Positions 35,798 through 45,135 are shown, counted from the first letter of the stretch. The stretch is 64,000 bases of DNA from Suilimivivens sp009774465 (GCA_947382645.1 CANDAE010000010.1:62001-126000); one strand, 5' to 3'. Notes: generated by a model not told the origin, from the letters alone. Made by a program: numbers and translations.

Positions 35798-37519
35798 CTA
35801 ACTTTGCTCAATTTTAAATAATTTACTGTTTTGAGAAAGTTCAACTGCAATATGCGCTTTATTTAATACTTTTTCCGGCAGCTTATCCTTTAAAATGGAA
35901 ATTATCAGTTGGATATTTTTATCCTTAACAAATTCTGCCATCTTAATTAACTGATTATCATGCATAAGCTCTTTTTTGTCATTAAGTAAAAAACGTAAAC
36001 ATGGTAACTGTTCCTCGTCCGAAAACAATAAATATGCTAAATCAAAGCATAAGATTTCTCCTTGTTTTTTTCCAGAGCTCATATTTGCGTTGAACGCATT
36101 AAATTTATAATATTGTTGTCCTTTTTTATTTATTATTTGCTGATATGTAAGTCCATACGCTTCGCCGTATAATTCCTGCGAAATAGCAGAAAAAATTTTA
36201 TTAAATTTTTTCAATTGCTCTTTTAAAAGAGCCTCAAAATCTCCGGAAAAGAGATAACTATCAATACTTTCAATCTGTTCATTGAGTATACTTATATTTC
36301 CCTCCACCTCTTCCAATTGTGAGATTACACTTTCATATTCGCCTTTAATCCTATACTTTTCATTTAATTCAAAAATAACTTTCTCTAATTCCTCAAATGA
36401 ATCTCCTTTTGCAATTCTTTCTGTTAATTCTTTCTCTTGCTTTAATAATACTGTTAATTCATTTTGTAATATTGCTAATTTTGCCAACAATCCCGGTAAG
36501 TCTTTTGCAATATACTTAGCCTTTTCTACAATCATATTATTGTGGTATTCGACCAAATCTTCAAATGTTTTTTGTATTCCATTAATACGATCACTTACTT
36601 CCTTATATAACATTTTCAGCTGTTCCATATCAATTTGAGAAATACTTTTTTCTAAGCTTCGTTTTGAATCTTCAATTAAACCTTTACGAATTTCTAATTT
36701 ACTGATCAATGAACTTGTTTTATTAATGTTGTATCTGACAATATTGAGCTGCTCTAAATCTTCTTCCAATGTTTCATTTAAGTTAAAAGAAATCTTTCTT
36801 TCATTAAGCAAATTAATTTCATCATTAACCATATCTAATGCAATTTCATAAGTCGTTTTCGTCTGCTTTTTTTCCAACCGTTCTTTAAAAATTATTTCTT
36901 GATTAATTTTTGATATCAATGCCTGCTTCTTTGCTCCTTCATCAAAAGAACATCCCAGCAAGTATAAGTATAGCGTCTCATATTCTATATCAGTAGTAAA
37001 TTTATCCAATGTCTTTAATGTATTATTGATGCTATCGTCTTTATATCGTATATTATGTGAAATGATCTGTCGAAATGTTGGTTTCTCAACCTCCTTATTC
37101 GGCATAATCTTTTTTTCTAATTCTTTTTCAAAATCCTTCTCCAAAATCGAGTTCCCATTAATTTTTCTAATAGCTTTTTTACCTTGCAAAAAATTTCTTT
37201 GAATCTTTAATATCTTCGCATTTGGATCATTCAGATTTTCTGTTAAAATCAGTTTTACTTCTATCTCCTCATCAACCAAAAAATTTTTAACAATATCATA
37301 CTCCTCATTCTTGTTTTCCGTATCTGTATAAATTATTTTTCCCTTTGCTCCTAAGCAAAAATCAATAAGTTTCAAAACAGTTGTTTTTCCCACATTGTTT
37401 CCTGTTGATTTTGTATTTTCAAAAGGAGTATCATCAATAATCAAATTTAGTCCTGAACAAAAATCTATTTCCCGAATTATTTCTGTTGGTTTTTCTATTA
37501 TAAGCTTTTTTATGAACAT
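35798..37519 (-). CDS. ABC-three-component system ATPase (DUF2326 type, SMC-like)
   Basis: This 573-residue coiled-coil ATPase is the motor of an ABC-3C conflict system. Walker A is TGNNVGKTTVLKLIDFCLG near residue 40. Long Glu/Lys/Leu-rich coiled coils fill about residues 200-430. The C-terminal half has a signature-like NMSSGKKQGEILCFDLAYL and a Walker-B-like RFLLND, as in DUF2326 proteins. Such ATPases resemble RecN/SMC and are thought to sense foreign DNA or replication intermediates and license an effector. It overlaps the middle-component gene by ten bases. Composition is much more AT-rich than in the trp genes, suggesting transfer. Confidence 0.85.
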   Translation of the reverse strand: MFIKKLIIEKPTEIIREIDFCSGLNLIIDDTPFENTKSTGNNVGKTTVLKLIDFCLGAKGKIIYTDTENKNEEYDIVKNFLVDEEIEVKLILTENLNDPNAKILKIQRNFLQGKKAIRKINGNSILEKDFEKELEKKIMPNKEVEKPTFRQIISHNIRYKDDSINNTLKTLDKFTTDIEYETLYLYLLGCSFDEGAKKQALISKINQEIIFKERLEKKQTKTTYEIALDMVNDEINLLNERKISFNLNETLEEDLEQLNIVRYNINKTSSLISKLEIRKGLIEDSKRSLEKSISQIDMEQLKMLYKEVSDRINGIQKTFEDLVEYHNNMIVEKAKYIAKDLPGLLAKLAILQNELTVLLKQEKELTERIAKGDSFEELEKVIFELNEKYRIKGEYESVISQLEEVEGNISILNEQIESIDSYLFSGDFEALLKEQLKKFNKIFSAISQELYGEAYGLTYQQIINKKGQQYYKFNAFNANMSSGKKQGEILCFDLAYLLFSDEEQLPCLRFLLNDKKELMHDNQLIKMAEFVKDKNIQLIISILKDKLPEKVLNKAHIAVELSQNSKLFKIEQS

Positions 37520-37737
37520 AACTCAACTTCTCCCTTTTCATTAACCTGCGCTACATTAATTAAATACAGCCAATCAAGACATAAAATAAATGTGGAAAAA
37601 GACATCTCTCGTTTTTCTTTTATTCTTTGATACAAACTAAAAATTGACTGTCTTCCTGTTTCTTTTAACTCCTTAAGGAGCATTGCTCCATTATAATAAA
37701 TACATAATTCTGGCTGCATATTATCTGGTAACAGCAT
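37510..37737 (-). CDS. ABC-3C middle component (small winged-helix-like, MC6-type)
   Basis: This protein of about 75 residues starts MLLPDNMQPELCIYYNGAML and contains SFSTFILCLDWLYLINVAQV. That pattern matches the small middle components that link the ABC ATPase to the effector in ABC-3C systems. The subtype (MC6 or a close relative) is uncertain. ATG 37737 is chosen because GGAGG lies nine bases upstream inside the end of the SMEK gene. ATG 37743 is a second option, and a 92-residue reading from 37788 lacks a site. It overlaps both neighbours, so all three proteins are made together. Confidence 0.75.
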   Translation of the reverse strand: MLLPDNMQPELCIYYNGAMLLKELKETGRQSIFSLYQRIKEKREMSFSTFILCLDWLYLINVAQVNEKGEVELCS

Positions 37738-38695
37738 AGTCATATCCCTCCGGATTCTTAAATATTTTACAACGGGTAAAGGCATCAACTACCAGAATTG
37801 ATACACACATTTCCAATTCATCATATGGAATTTCTATATAATTCCTGCTGTTCATTATCCTATCAACCAAACCATCTATAATAGATAAAAACAATTCGTT
37901 AGTGTCTTTTATTTTTATAGAAAGATTTACATATTCTTGGCGAATAGTAGACAAAACAGATAAACTTTTATTTACACCCTGTTTATCAAATTCTTCATAT
38001 TTTTCATTTATTCTGCTATAGTAAACTTTATAGTCATCAATAACAGGCTGCACCATTGACAATTCATTAAAATCTATTTTCCTTTGTATTTCAAAAGAAT
38101 TTATTTCCGGATATTCACTGGGTGGGGTTAAATCATCTTGAAATAATATATTGATAATGCCAGCTAAATTAGAATCAACTTTAACCATATCAACAGAACA
38201 TCCCAATTCATCTTTTATAAATTCATACAACAGATATTGCTCCTTAATTTCCATATTTATTAATATATTCAATATGGATTTAATATCATATATATCATCC
38301 TTCGGGGAAAATTCAATATGATATGGATTAGAAAATGAAGCTGTTCTTAATTTATCTGCCATCCCAGAAATTGCAACAAATTTAAATTGAAAATCTTTAT
38401 AATTTTCTAATATTTTCTTTTTCAAAGAACTTTCTATTTTCTGCTTTGAGCAGGTCGCTGACACTTGAACAACTACTTTGTTTTTAAAATCAATTAAATC
38501 AATTCCTTCCATATTTTGACTAATGGCATTAATATTTTCCAAATTATATCCCAATAAATGATTCATAAGCTCAGCAAAAAATGATTCTGAATAGATATTT
38601 AAATCCAATAAATTTATTTTACCCCTAATATATACACGATAAGATAAAGTATTTAATTTTTCTTCTATGTAATTAAAATATATGCTCCGATTCAC
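37721..38695 (-). CDS. SMEK-domain protein, ABC-3C effector component
   Basis: This 324-residue protein is the likely effector of the ABC-3C set. The first 145 residues match the SMEK domain, a nuclease-like fold: FAELMNHLLGYNLEN, then GIDLIDFKNKVVVQVSATCSKQKIESSLKK. The Asp, Gln and Lys positions recall a degraded restriction-endonuclease core, and PYHIEFSPKDDIYDI follows. The C-terminal half is helical and probably binds the ATPase. It starts at GTG 38695 with AGGAGG seven bases before it. It is first in the operon. Cleavage of DNA, or of another target, after sensing is inferred from family work, not shown here. Confidence 0.8.
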   Translation of the reverse strand: MNRSIYFNYIEEKLNTLSYRVYIRGKINLLDLNIYSESFFAELMNHLLGYNLENINAISQNMEGIDLIDFKNKVVVQVSATCSKQKIESSLKKKILENYKDFQFKFVAISGMADKLRTASFSNPYHIEFSPKDDIYDIKSILNILINMEIKEQYLLYEFIKDELGCSVDMVKVDSNLAGIINILFQDDLTPPSEYPEINSFEIQRKIDFNELSMVQPVIDDYKVYYSRINEKYEEFDKQGVNKSLSVLSTIRQEYVNLSIKIKDTNELFLSIIDGLVDRIMNSRNYIEIPYDELEMCVSILVVDAFTRCKIFKNPEGYDYAVTR

Positions 38696-38830
38696 TTTAT
38701 CCTCCTTTCGAAGCCCTCTTCGTCTGTTTATTAATATAAGAAAATTATATCATGTAATATGTCCAATAGAATGGGCTCAATACAGTTACTTAACTAAATT
38801 TTATGCCATTTTTATTTCAATACATAATAC

Positions 38831-39697
38831 TTAATCTTCAATACAGATTCCAAAATCATTTAAATATTTATCTATTTTATTAGCTCCATTTTCTTTCCAA
38901 AGATCCACGCTTCTTTTGTTAACCCCCTGCCAATTACCATTGTATGCTACCTTAAAATATTTCTCGCAATCCTTAATAATCATTAAGTCTCTAAGCACCC
39001 CAATAAAAGTAGCTACATGATTTTGAAAAATACTTTCATATTTGTTTAAATCAATTTCTAAATCTTGTATAGTTTTATATCCGAATTTAATTACTTCCGC
39101 AATAATTTCCTCTGATATTATTGGCCCTTCCACAAATGGTCTAATATTTGTCGTACCTTCAAATCTTTTTAACATATATTGTTCCAGTGACTTTGAATTT
39201 ATACTCAAATTAAAATCACCTTTTGATAATGCTTTTTCCGTTTTCTTTGCATATTCGTCGATATCTTTCGATAACTTATCAAATTCGTAATCCATCAGTT
39301 CTAAGGCACCTGCCACCAGATAAAACCTTCTTTTTATTTCATTTGGCAGTACCCCTGCAAATTTGTAATTTTTATCATGTTCAATTTCTGCCCACGCATG
39401 TTGAAGCAAGGTTCTTACCTGCACTTCACATTTTAAATTCTCATATTCTTTATATTCAACTAATTCCAGACGCTTTTTGCTTAATTGCAATACGTAATGA
39501 ACAGATAAATATCCCACTTTATCTGTTGCCAGCATATCAGCTTTATTACCAGAATTGCCTTTATCAATAAGAAATTCATCCTGTAATATTTTGCATATGT
39601 CTGAAACATCCTGATTTGTATATGCAATAATCCTGATACCCGATATATCCATTATTTGCTCAATTGGATTAGTATACTTTTCATTTTTACAAATCAA
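38831..39697 (-). CDS. RelA/SpoT-domain protein, N-terminally incomplete
   Basis: The reading frame holds most of a (p)ppGpp synthetase domain: MDISGIRIIAY, GYLSVHYVL and CEVQVRTLLQHAWAEIEHD, followed by a helical C-terminal tail. The conserved first part of the domain, with the Arg-x-Lys..Ser region that normally precedes DISG by some 50-70 residues, is missing. Only a TTG (39697) or the ATG at the DISG motif (39652) can start it, and neither has a good ribosome site. The upstream gene ends inside this start by 11 bases. It is best read as a 5'-truncated remnant, though an expressed short protein is possible. Confidence 0.7.
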   Translation of the reverse strand: MICKNEKYTNPIEQIMDISGIRIIAYTNQDVSDICKILQDEFLIDKGNSGNKADMLATDKVGYLSVHYVLQLSKKRLELVEYKEYENLKCEVQVRTLLQHAWAEIEHDKNYKFAGVLPNEIKRRFYLVAGALELMDYEFDKLSKDIDEYAKKTEKALSKGDFNLSINSKSLEQYMLKRFEGTTNIRPFVEGPIISEEIIAEVIKFGYKTIQDLEIDLNKYESIFQNHVATFIGVLRDLMIIKDCEKYFKVAYNGNWQGVNKRSVDLWKENGANKIDKYLNDFGICIED

Positions 39698-40940
39698 GAC
39701 TATTCATATTTAATAAAAAGTCATATATACTCATTATAAGTATTCCTTCCTCTGTATACCAGGGAGCAGGAGTATCTTTTACAATAATAATCTTCTTAAA
39801 TGAATCGTTAATTCGAAGCAGCGAATTTGATTCCTGTTTCATTTTATTTGGATCCGGAATTGCAAAGGCAGACTGTATATAGTAACGTTTTGAACCTTTA
39901 TTACATACAAAATCCACTTCCAACTGCTTACGTACAAATTTGTCATTTTTATCCTTTTGATTCACTATTACTAATCCAATATCCACATTAAAATTCCTTA
40001 TAAGAAGTTCATTGAAAATAATATTTTCCATCGTATGATTTTCTTCTATCTGACGAAAATTAATTCTCACATTTCGAAGCCCTACATCTGTAAAATAATA
40101 TTTTTGCGGTGTATCAATATATTTTTTTCCTTTTATATCGTACCTGACTGCTTTATCTACAATAAATGCATCACACAAATAATCAAGATAATTCTTTACA
40201 GTATTCGTACTAAGTTTTTTCTGTTTTTTTGACTGAAAAGTATCGGCCAGTTTTTTAGGGTTCGTCAGGGAACCAATACCTGATGACAGAATATCTATCA
40301 GTTCTTCAAATTCTTCTTTATTTTTGATTTTATGCCTTCCTACAAGATCATTAATATAGGTTTCTTTAAATAAATTTTTAAGAAATTCTATTTTTTGCTC
40401 CGGAGAAGGAAGTAAAACTACTGGCGGAAGCCCCCCATATAAAACATATTCATTCCAGCCATCATATTTATTACCATCATATACAGACATAAATTCAGAA
40501 AAAGAAAGTGGATACATATGAAGTTCATCTCCACGTCCACGAAACTCAGTAATTATATCTTTAGAAAGGAATTTTGCGTTACTTCCGGTTACATAAACAT
40601 CCACATTTTCTATTCGTATTAGCCCATTTAATACGGATTCGAATTCTCCAAGTAATTGAACTTCATCCAAAAGAATATAATACATCCTGTCATCAATAAT
40701 TTTGCTTTTAATATACGGGTAAAGAACTTCCGGATTACGGAACTGTCTATTTTCAAAAGAATCAAAAGCAATCTCTAAAATATGTTCTTTATCAATCCCA
40801 TTTTCTAAAAGATATTTTTTGTATAGGTGAAACAGCAAATATGATTTTCCACAACGCCTTATACCTGTTACAACTTTAATTAAACCGTTGTGCTGTTTCA
40901 TAATAATTTTGTTCAAGTAATAATCTCTCTTTATTTCCAA
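39687..40940 (-). CDS. AAA-family ATPase with DUF4143 domain
   Basis: This 417-residue protein has an N-terminal AAA domain with Walker A TGIRRCGKSYLL (near residue 26) and Walker B YYILLDEVQLL, followed by VTGSNAKFLS. The C-terminal DUF4143 region contains QLEVDFVCNKGSKRYYIQ, which resembles a PD-(D/E)xK nuclease core (E-x-D...). Such proteins are common, poorly understood and often located in mobile or defence regions. It starts at TTG 40940 with GGAGG seven bases before it and has its own strong promoter. The 3' end overlaps the RelA-like remnant. Confidence 0.88.
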   Translation of the reverse strand: MEIKRDYYLNKIIMKQHNGLIKVVTGIRRCGKSYLLFHLYKKYLLENGIDKEHILEIAFDSFENRQFRNPEVLYPYIKSKIIDDRMYYILLDEVQLLGEFESVLNGLIRIENVDVYVTGSNAKFLSKDIITEFRGRGDELHMYPLSFSEFMSVYDGNKYDGWNEYVLYGGLPPVVLLPSPEQKIEFLKNLFKETYINDLVGRHKIKNKEEFEELIDILSSGIGSLTNPKKLADTFQSKKQKKLSTNTVKNYLDYLCDAFIVDKAVRYDIKGKKYIDTPQKYYFTDVGLRNVRINFRQIEENHTMENIIFNELLIRNFNVDIGLVIVNQKDKNDKFVRKQLEVDFVCNKGSKRYYIQSAFAIPDPNKMKQESNSLLRINDSFKKIIIVKDTPAPWYTEEGILIMSIYDFLLNMNSLDL

Positions 40941-40996
40941 TACAACACCTCCATTGAAAATTTCTGCATATATAATACTATATTTTCAATATAGAT

Positions 40997-41025
40997 ATTG
41001 TATGAGAGATATAAGAAAAAGTCAA
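40997..41025 (-). promoter_or_regulatory. Promoter of the DUF4143 ATPase gene
   Basis: On the minus strand TTGACT (41025-41020) and TACAAT (41002-40997) are separated by 17 bases, an almost consensus promoter 56 bases before the TTG start. Confidence 0.75.
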
Positions 41026-41043
41026 ATTAGTTTTTCTAATTTT

Positions 41044-41080
41044 TATGGCATATTTAGAATTTAATTCCAAATATGCCATA
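41044..41080. repeat. 12-base perfect inverted repeat at island boundary
   Basis: TATGGCATATTT (41044-41055) and AAATATGCCATA (41069-41080) are perfect inverted copies around 13 bases. There is no U-run on either strand. It lies between the exporter gene and the AT-rich island, so it may be a terminator-like 3' end or a boundary element. Confidence 0.65.
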
Positions 41081-41102
41081 ACTTTATTAGAAGATATTCA
41101 CT

Positions 41103-43424
41103 TTATTCCCTAATCAACGAATAAGCCGATATCTTCCTGATCGGCAAGGCCAGACACACGCTGATTACAAAATCGATTGCTATCTGACAGATAGCAAAAA
41201 GCATAAGAAACACAAAAGAAACCTCCAGATTATTTTTCATGGCGCCAATCATCTGAAAAAGCATTCCATTGATCACCGGCATATACCATAATCCCGCCAC
41301 TGCTGAAATAAGTATGGCGGCAGCAGATACAGGCAGAAAGCTTCCGGCAATCTGCAGGATCAACTGAATATTAGAATATCCAATTGCCTTATAAATACCA
41401 AGCTCCTGTTTTCTCTTTATGATTAATGACTTAATCATCATATAAAGTACTAAAAAGATAATCAAAATAGTAACAAGGAAAATGGCTGCAATGATGCCTT
41501 CCACCATGTCTGAATAAATTCTCTGTGAAGATTTTGCCATTTTATCATAATTGACCACACTGATTATATCCCTTTCATATTTCTTTTCAATCTCCTCCAC
41601 AAACCTTTCCACATCTGCCTTTTCATTCAGGTAAAGGTATAAGGACTGGCTTTGGTATGTACTGTCCAAATTTAAATATCCTTCATTGGTAAGCTCCAAA
41701 ACCTCCCCCTGATAATTGACGCTTTGAATATAGCCTACAATATCATAAGTACAGTCTGAATTTCCATTTTTAATTGTAATCTTATCTCCAATGGAATAAT
41801 CCGAGGCCAGCCCACTTCCAACTGCAATCTCATTTTCCTTTTCCGGATTTCTTCCTTCATAACATAAATCATTGGAAACAAGAGAAAAGTCCTGGGCAAT
41901 AAAGGCTGTTACGGTTTTTTCCTTTACTTCCAGTTTTACAGAAGCATATTCCAGCACCTGCTCTACTTCTGAGATATCCAGCATCTCCTTTTTCATTTTT
42001 TCAAATCTATCCGGCTTTACTGTCAGAATAATACTGGGCATTTCCTCCGATAAAGTACTTGTAAAATGCTCCGGCTCTATCACCACATTGTAAAACAACG
42101 TTCCGGCAAATGCAGCCAGAACCATCATCAAAAAAGATACAAGAAAAAGCAACACATTCTGTTTCGCTGAAACCGCTATCTGTTTTAAAATCAGATTAAC
42201 GTGCAGACTTCCGGCTGCCTCATCCAGTGGAAAATAATTTCTCCGGCCCCTTTTTCCTCCGCTGTTCCCTCTGATTGCGTCAATGGGAACCAGTTTTTTA
42301 ATCCTTTTCGCTGCCAAGTAAGTAAAAAATAATGTAACTCCAATAAGTATCAAAAGAACCAAAATAAGCGCGCCTGTGTCAAAGCCTGGCTGAAAGGAAA
42401 ACCCTGACTGAAGAGCAAGCATTTGCACCAGACCGGGCAGTAATCCATAGGAGAGTAAAATTCCTGCCAGCGCGCTTATTCCCCCCACAATCATATAGGG
42501 AAATATGACTGCCATCAAAAGCATAGTCCCTGTGTAGCCCATCGCCTTTAAAACTCCCATTTGAGTTATCTCTTCCTCTATACTGTTTTGAATACGAAAC
42601 TTGCAGAGAAACATGCTTACCAGCAAAACCACAAAGGAAAATGCCATCAGGATAAGAACTGTCAAGTCACATACCATTGTTCTTGTCTGCTTCGCCGAAG
42701 CACTGTCCAACATGGAAACCAGATGAATCCCCTTATTAGAAAGCATTTCATTAATCTGACTTTTCGTCTCATCCACATCCCCATTTGTCATAAGGGAATA
42801 TTCTATTACCTGATTTCCTTCTTTTTCCCCTGCAAATGTTTGATAAGCATCCTCCGGCAGATATGCACATAACAGCCCGCTTCCTGCATTTCCATACTGC
42901 ATTTCCTCCAAAATACCGGCTACGTGAAAAGCATATTCTGTTCCATCTACTTCATATACAATCTCATCTTCCAGACTATACTCTCCAAATTCTGCCACAA
43001 ATAGAGGAATGAAAACAGTTGCTTCAAATGACTTATTGCTTTCTTTTACTATTTCATATTGATTCAGGTGATGTATTTCATCCATATTATAAAAAATCGT
43101 ATTCATGGCAAAATCTACACCCCGAAACTCTTTTATAACCGCAGAAGTAAAAATGCCTTCTTTGCTTTCTACCCTCTCCACTCCTTTCAGATCAGACAGT
43201 TCTCTTTTCAATGAAGCTGTATTCTGAACTTTTGGAATGCAAAAATACAAACCTGCTGTACTTAAATCATCTGATTTCCGGTCATATGCTCTATCCATCT
43301 GAAAAGATAAAACCAATGCCAGATTTAAGATAAAAGCTGTAAGCAGAATAATGATTCCAAAGGACAAGTACTGTCCCTTATCCTTTTTCAGATTATGTAT
43401 TACCATCCTTCCGATTTTCCCCAT
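41103..43424 (-). CDS. ABC transporter permease, FtsX/MacB type
   Basis: This 773-residue permease has an N-terminal TM helix, a large extracellular domain (about 45-240), three TM helices, a second N-type helix near residue 420, a second extracellular domain and a final group of three TM helices. This duplicated FtsX layout is typical of Firmicutes exporters for peptides or antimicrobial resistance. The cognate ATPase gene is one base upstream. With the upstream XRE-DUF4097 regulator it looks like a stress-induced export or detoxification module. The substrate is unknown. Confidence 0.9.
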   Translation of the reverse strand: MGKIGRMVIHNLKKDKGQYLSFGIIILLTAFILNLALVLSFQMDRAYDRKSDDLSTAGLYFCIPKVQNTASLKRELSDLKGVERVESKEGIFTSAVIKEFRGVDFAMNTIFYNMDEIHHLNQYEIVKESNKSFEATVFIPLFVAEFGEYSLEDEIVYEVDGTEYAFHVAGILEEMQYGNAGSGLLCAYLPEDAYQTFAGEKEGNQVIEYSLMTNGDVDETKSQINEMLSNKGIHLVSMLDSASAKQTRTMVCDLTVLILMAFSFVVLLVSMFLCKFRIQNSIEEEITQMGVLKAMGYTGTMLLMAVIFPYMIVGGISALAGILLSYGLLPGLVQMLALQSGFSFQPGFDTGALILVLLILIGVTLFFTYLAAKRIKKLVPIDAIRGNSGGKRGRRNYFPLDEAAGSLHVNLILKQIAVSAKQNVLLFLVSFLMMVLAAFAGTLFYNVVIEPEHFTSTLSEEMPSIILTVKPDRFEKMKKEMLDISEVEQVLEYASVKLEVKEKTVTAFIAQDFSLVSNDLCYEGRNPEKENEIAVGSGLASDYSIGDKITIKNGNSDCTYDIVGYIQSVNYQGEVLELTNEGYLNLDSTYQSQSLYLYLNEKADVERFVEEIEKKYERDIISVVNYDKMAKSSQRIYSDMVEGIIAAIFLVTILIIFLVLYMMIKSLIIKRKQELGIYKAIGYSNIQLILQIAGSFLPVSAAAILISAVAGLWYMPVINGMLFQMIGAMKNNLEVSFVFLMLFAICQIAIDFVISVCLALPIRKISAYSLIRE

Positions 43425-43425
43425 A

Positions 43426-44193
43426 TTACCACCCCATCTTTGCTAAAAATATGTCAAGCTTATCTTTTCTTTTTTCATCTCCGTCAGAAAAACCTTCCAA
43501 ATCACATTCTCCAAAAATCTGTCCATCCTTTAAATAAATAATCCGGTTTCCCCGAAGCGCGCTCTTTTTATCATGGGTTACCATGATAATGCTTTGACCA
43601 TTACAATGCAGTTTCGTGAACACATCCAAAACCGCATCAGAATTGCCGGAATTAAGTGCGCCTGTAGGTTCATCGGCAAACAACACCTCCGGCCGGTTAA
43701 TGACAGCTCTTACAATCCCGGCTCTCTGCGCCTCCCCACCGGAAATCTGGGAAGAAAATTTCTTTTGTGTTTCTTCCGGAATATTCACCAGTTCAAATAA
43801 TTCCGAAGCTTTTTTCGTAATTTCCTTCCGGTTTTTATTTACCAGCGCACCTGCGGTAATCACATTGTCCATCAGACTCATTTTTTCCAAAAGATAAATC
43901 TGTTGAAAAACAAAACCACAATTTTTCCTCCGAAACACTGCAAGCTGGTCGTCATTTAGCTTTGTAATGTTCTTACCATTAAATTTAATTTCTCCTGCAG
44001 TTGGGCGGTCCATCCCGGAAAGTGCATACATTAATGTAGATTTTCCGGCTCCTGAGGAACCCATAATTACGGTAAAATCTCCTTTATAAATATCCAGGTT
44101 CAGCTGATCAAAAATATCCTGAGATCTGTCTTTGGTGGTAAAACTTTTCTTTAAATTTTTTGCTGATATAATTGCTTCTTTTTTCTTTTTCAC
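43426..44193 (-). CDS. ABC transporter ATP-binding protein (MacB/LolD type)
   Basis: This 255-residue ATPase has Walker A MGSSGAGKSTL, Q-loop FVFQQIYLL, signature QISGGEAQRAGI and Walker B EVLFADEPTGALNS, with the H-loop His in IMVTHDKKSAL. The FADEPTGALNS form is specific to the MacB/FtsE/LolD group that works with FtsX-type permeases. It ends one base before the permease gene. It drives the exporter by a mechanotransmission cycle rather than classic transport, as known for this family. Confidence 0.94.
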   Translation of the reverse strand: MKKKKEAIISAKNLKKSFTTKDRSQDIFDQLNLDIYKGDFTVIMGSSGAGKSTLMYALSGMDRPTAGEIKFNGKNITKLNDDQLAVFRRKNCGFVFQQIYLLEKMSLMDNVITAGALVNKNRKEITKKASELFELVNIPEETQKKFSSQISGGEAQRAGIVRAVINRPEVLFADEPTGALNSGNSDAVLDVFTKLHCNGQSIIMVTHDKKSALRGNRIIYLKDGQIFGECDLEGFSDGDEKRKDKLDIFLAKMGW

Positions 44194-44205
44194 TCTTGCA
44201 CCCCT

Positions 44206-45087
44206 TTATAGATTTGAAGTATAGATAACCAGTTCACTTTTAATACCATTTAATTCAATTCTGTTATCAGAATCCTCATCTGCAAAACATGTGGTTTTCT
44301 GCCCGTCCTTTTCATAGGAAATACTTGTTTTGATTCCCTTTGACTGGGCAGCAAATGCGGTTTTTTCCGGCAAACGAATTCTTGATGTTGCGGAAACCTG
44401 ATTAATTTCTACTGATCCGTTCAAAGAATTACAGATAATATTCATATCCAGATTACAGTTTATTTCCACAACCCCAATTACCCCATCTAAAATCATATTT
44501 TTTGTTTTTGTATCAAGTTCAATTTTTTCACATTCCAAAGAACGTATTTCAATATTTTCAGCATTGACGGACAGCTCAATCTTGCCAATGTATTTATTTG
44601 GAAGCTGTACAAATATTGTAAGTGCTCCTTTTGCATCCGCCTCTGTTATTCCATTTTTTCTTGTAATATCCAAATCAATACGGTTTTTAATGTCATCAAT
44701 TTTAAGCTTAAAATCATTCTGCAATGTCGATAAGGTATTAGAAGCCAGCCGGACTCGCACCTTTTCTCCCTCATATCCTGACATAATCAGTGCATTGGCG
44801 CCTCCCAGTTTCATATCGAACCTCTTGGAAAAATCAATATCATATTCTGTAACACTTTCAAATAAGTAATCCCTCAGCTGTGTAATATTTTTTTCATTAG
44901 ACAAAAGCTCATCAATTGAAACATGAAACAATGTGGAAACAGCCATAATATTTTCAATATCCGGAATTCCCGCATTTGTCTCCCATTTTGTAATTGCCTG
45001 TCTGGACACTCCCAGTTTTTCTGCCAGTTTTTCCTGTGACATTCCCGCCTGCCTGCGGATTGTCTTTAATTTTTCACCAAATGTCAT
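44206..45087 (-). CDS. XRE-family regulator fused to DUF4097 (toastrack) domain
   Basis: The first 65 residues form an XRE helix-turn-helix (MSQEKLAEKLGVSRQAITKWE). From about residue 90 onward a beta-rich DUF4097 region follows, with repeated short strands such as IEIRSLECEKIELDT and LNGSVEIN. ATG 45087 is chosen because AGGAGG is six bases upstream. The combination senses an unknown signal through the beta-solenoid-like part. It lies 12 bases before the ABC exporter genes, so it is probably their autoregulated repressor or activator. Confidence 0.85.
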   Translation of the reverse strand: MTFGEKLKTIRRQAGMSQEKLAEKLGVSRQAITKWETNAGIPDIENIMAVSTLFHVSIDELLSNEKNITQLRDYLFESVTEYDIDFSKRFDMKLGGANALIMSGYEGEKVRVRLASNTLSTLQNDFKLKIDDIKNRIDLDITRKNGITEADAKGALTIFVQLPNKYIGKIELSVNAENIEIRSLECEKIELDTKTKNMILDGVIGVVEINCNLDMNIICNSLNGSVEINQVSATSRIRLPEKTAFAAQSKGIKTSISYEKDGQKTTCFADEDSDNRIELNGIKSELVIYTSNL

Positions 45088-45135
45088 TCTTATCCTCCTG
45101 TTTTTCATTTAACTGAATATGTTAATTCACATGAT

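Noticed and set aside
38831..39697. Intact alarmone synthetase toxin of a toxin-antitoxin pair
   Set aside because: The first conserved part of the synthetase domain is missing and no antitoxin-like gene is adjacent.
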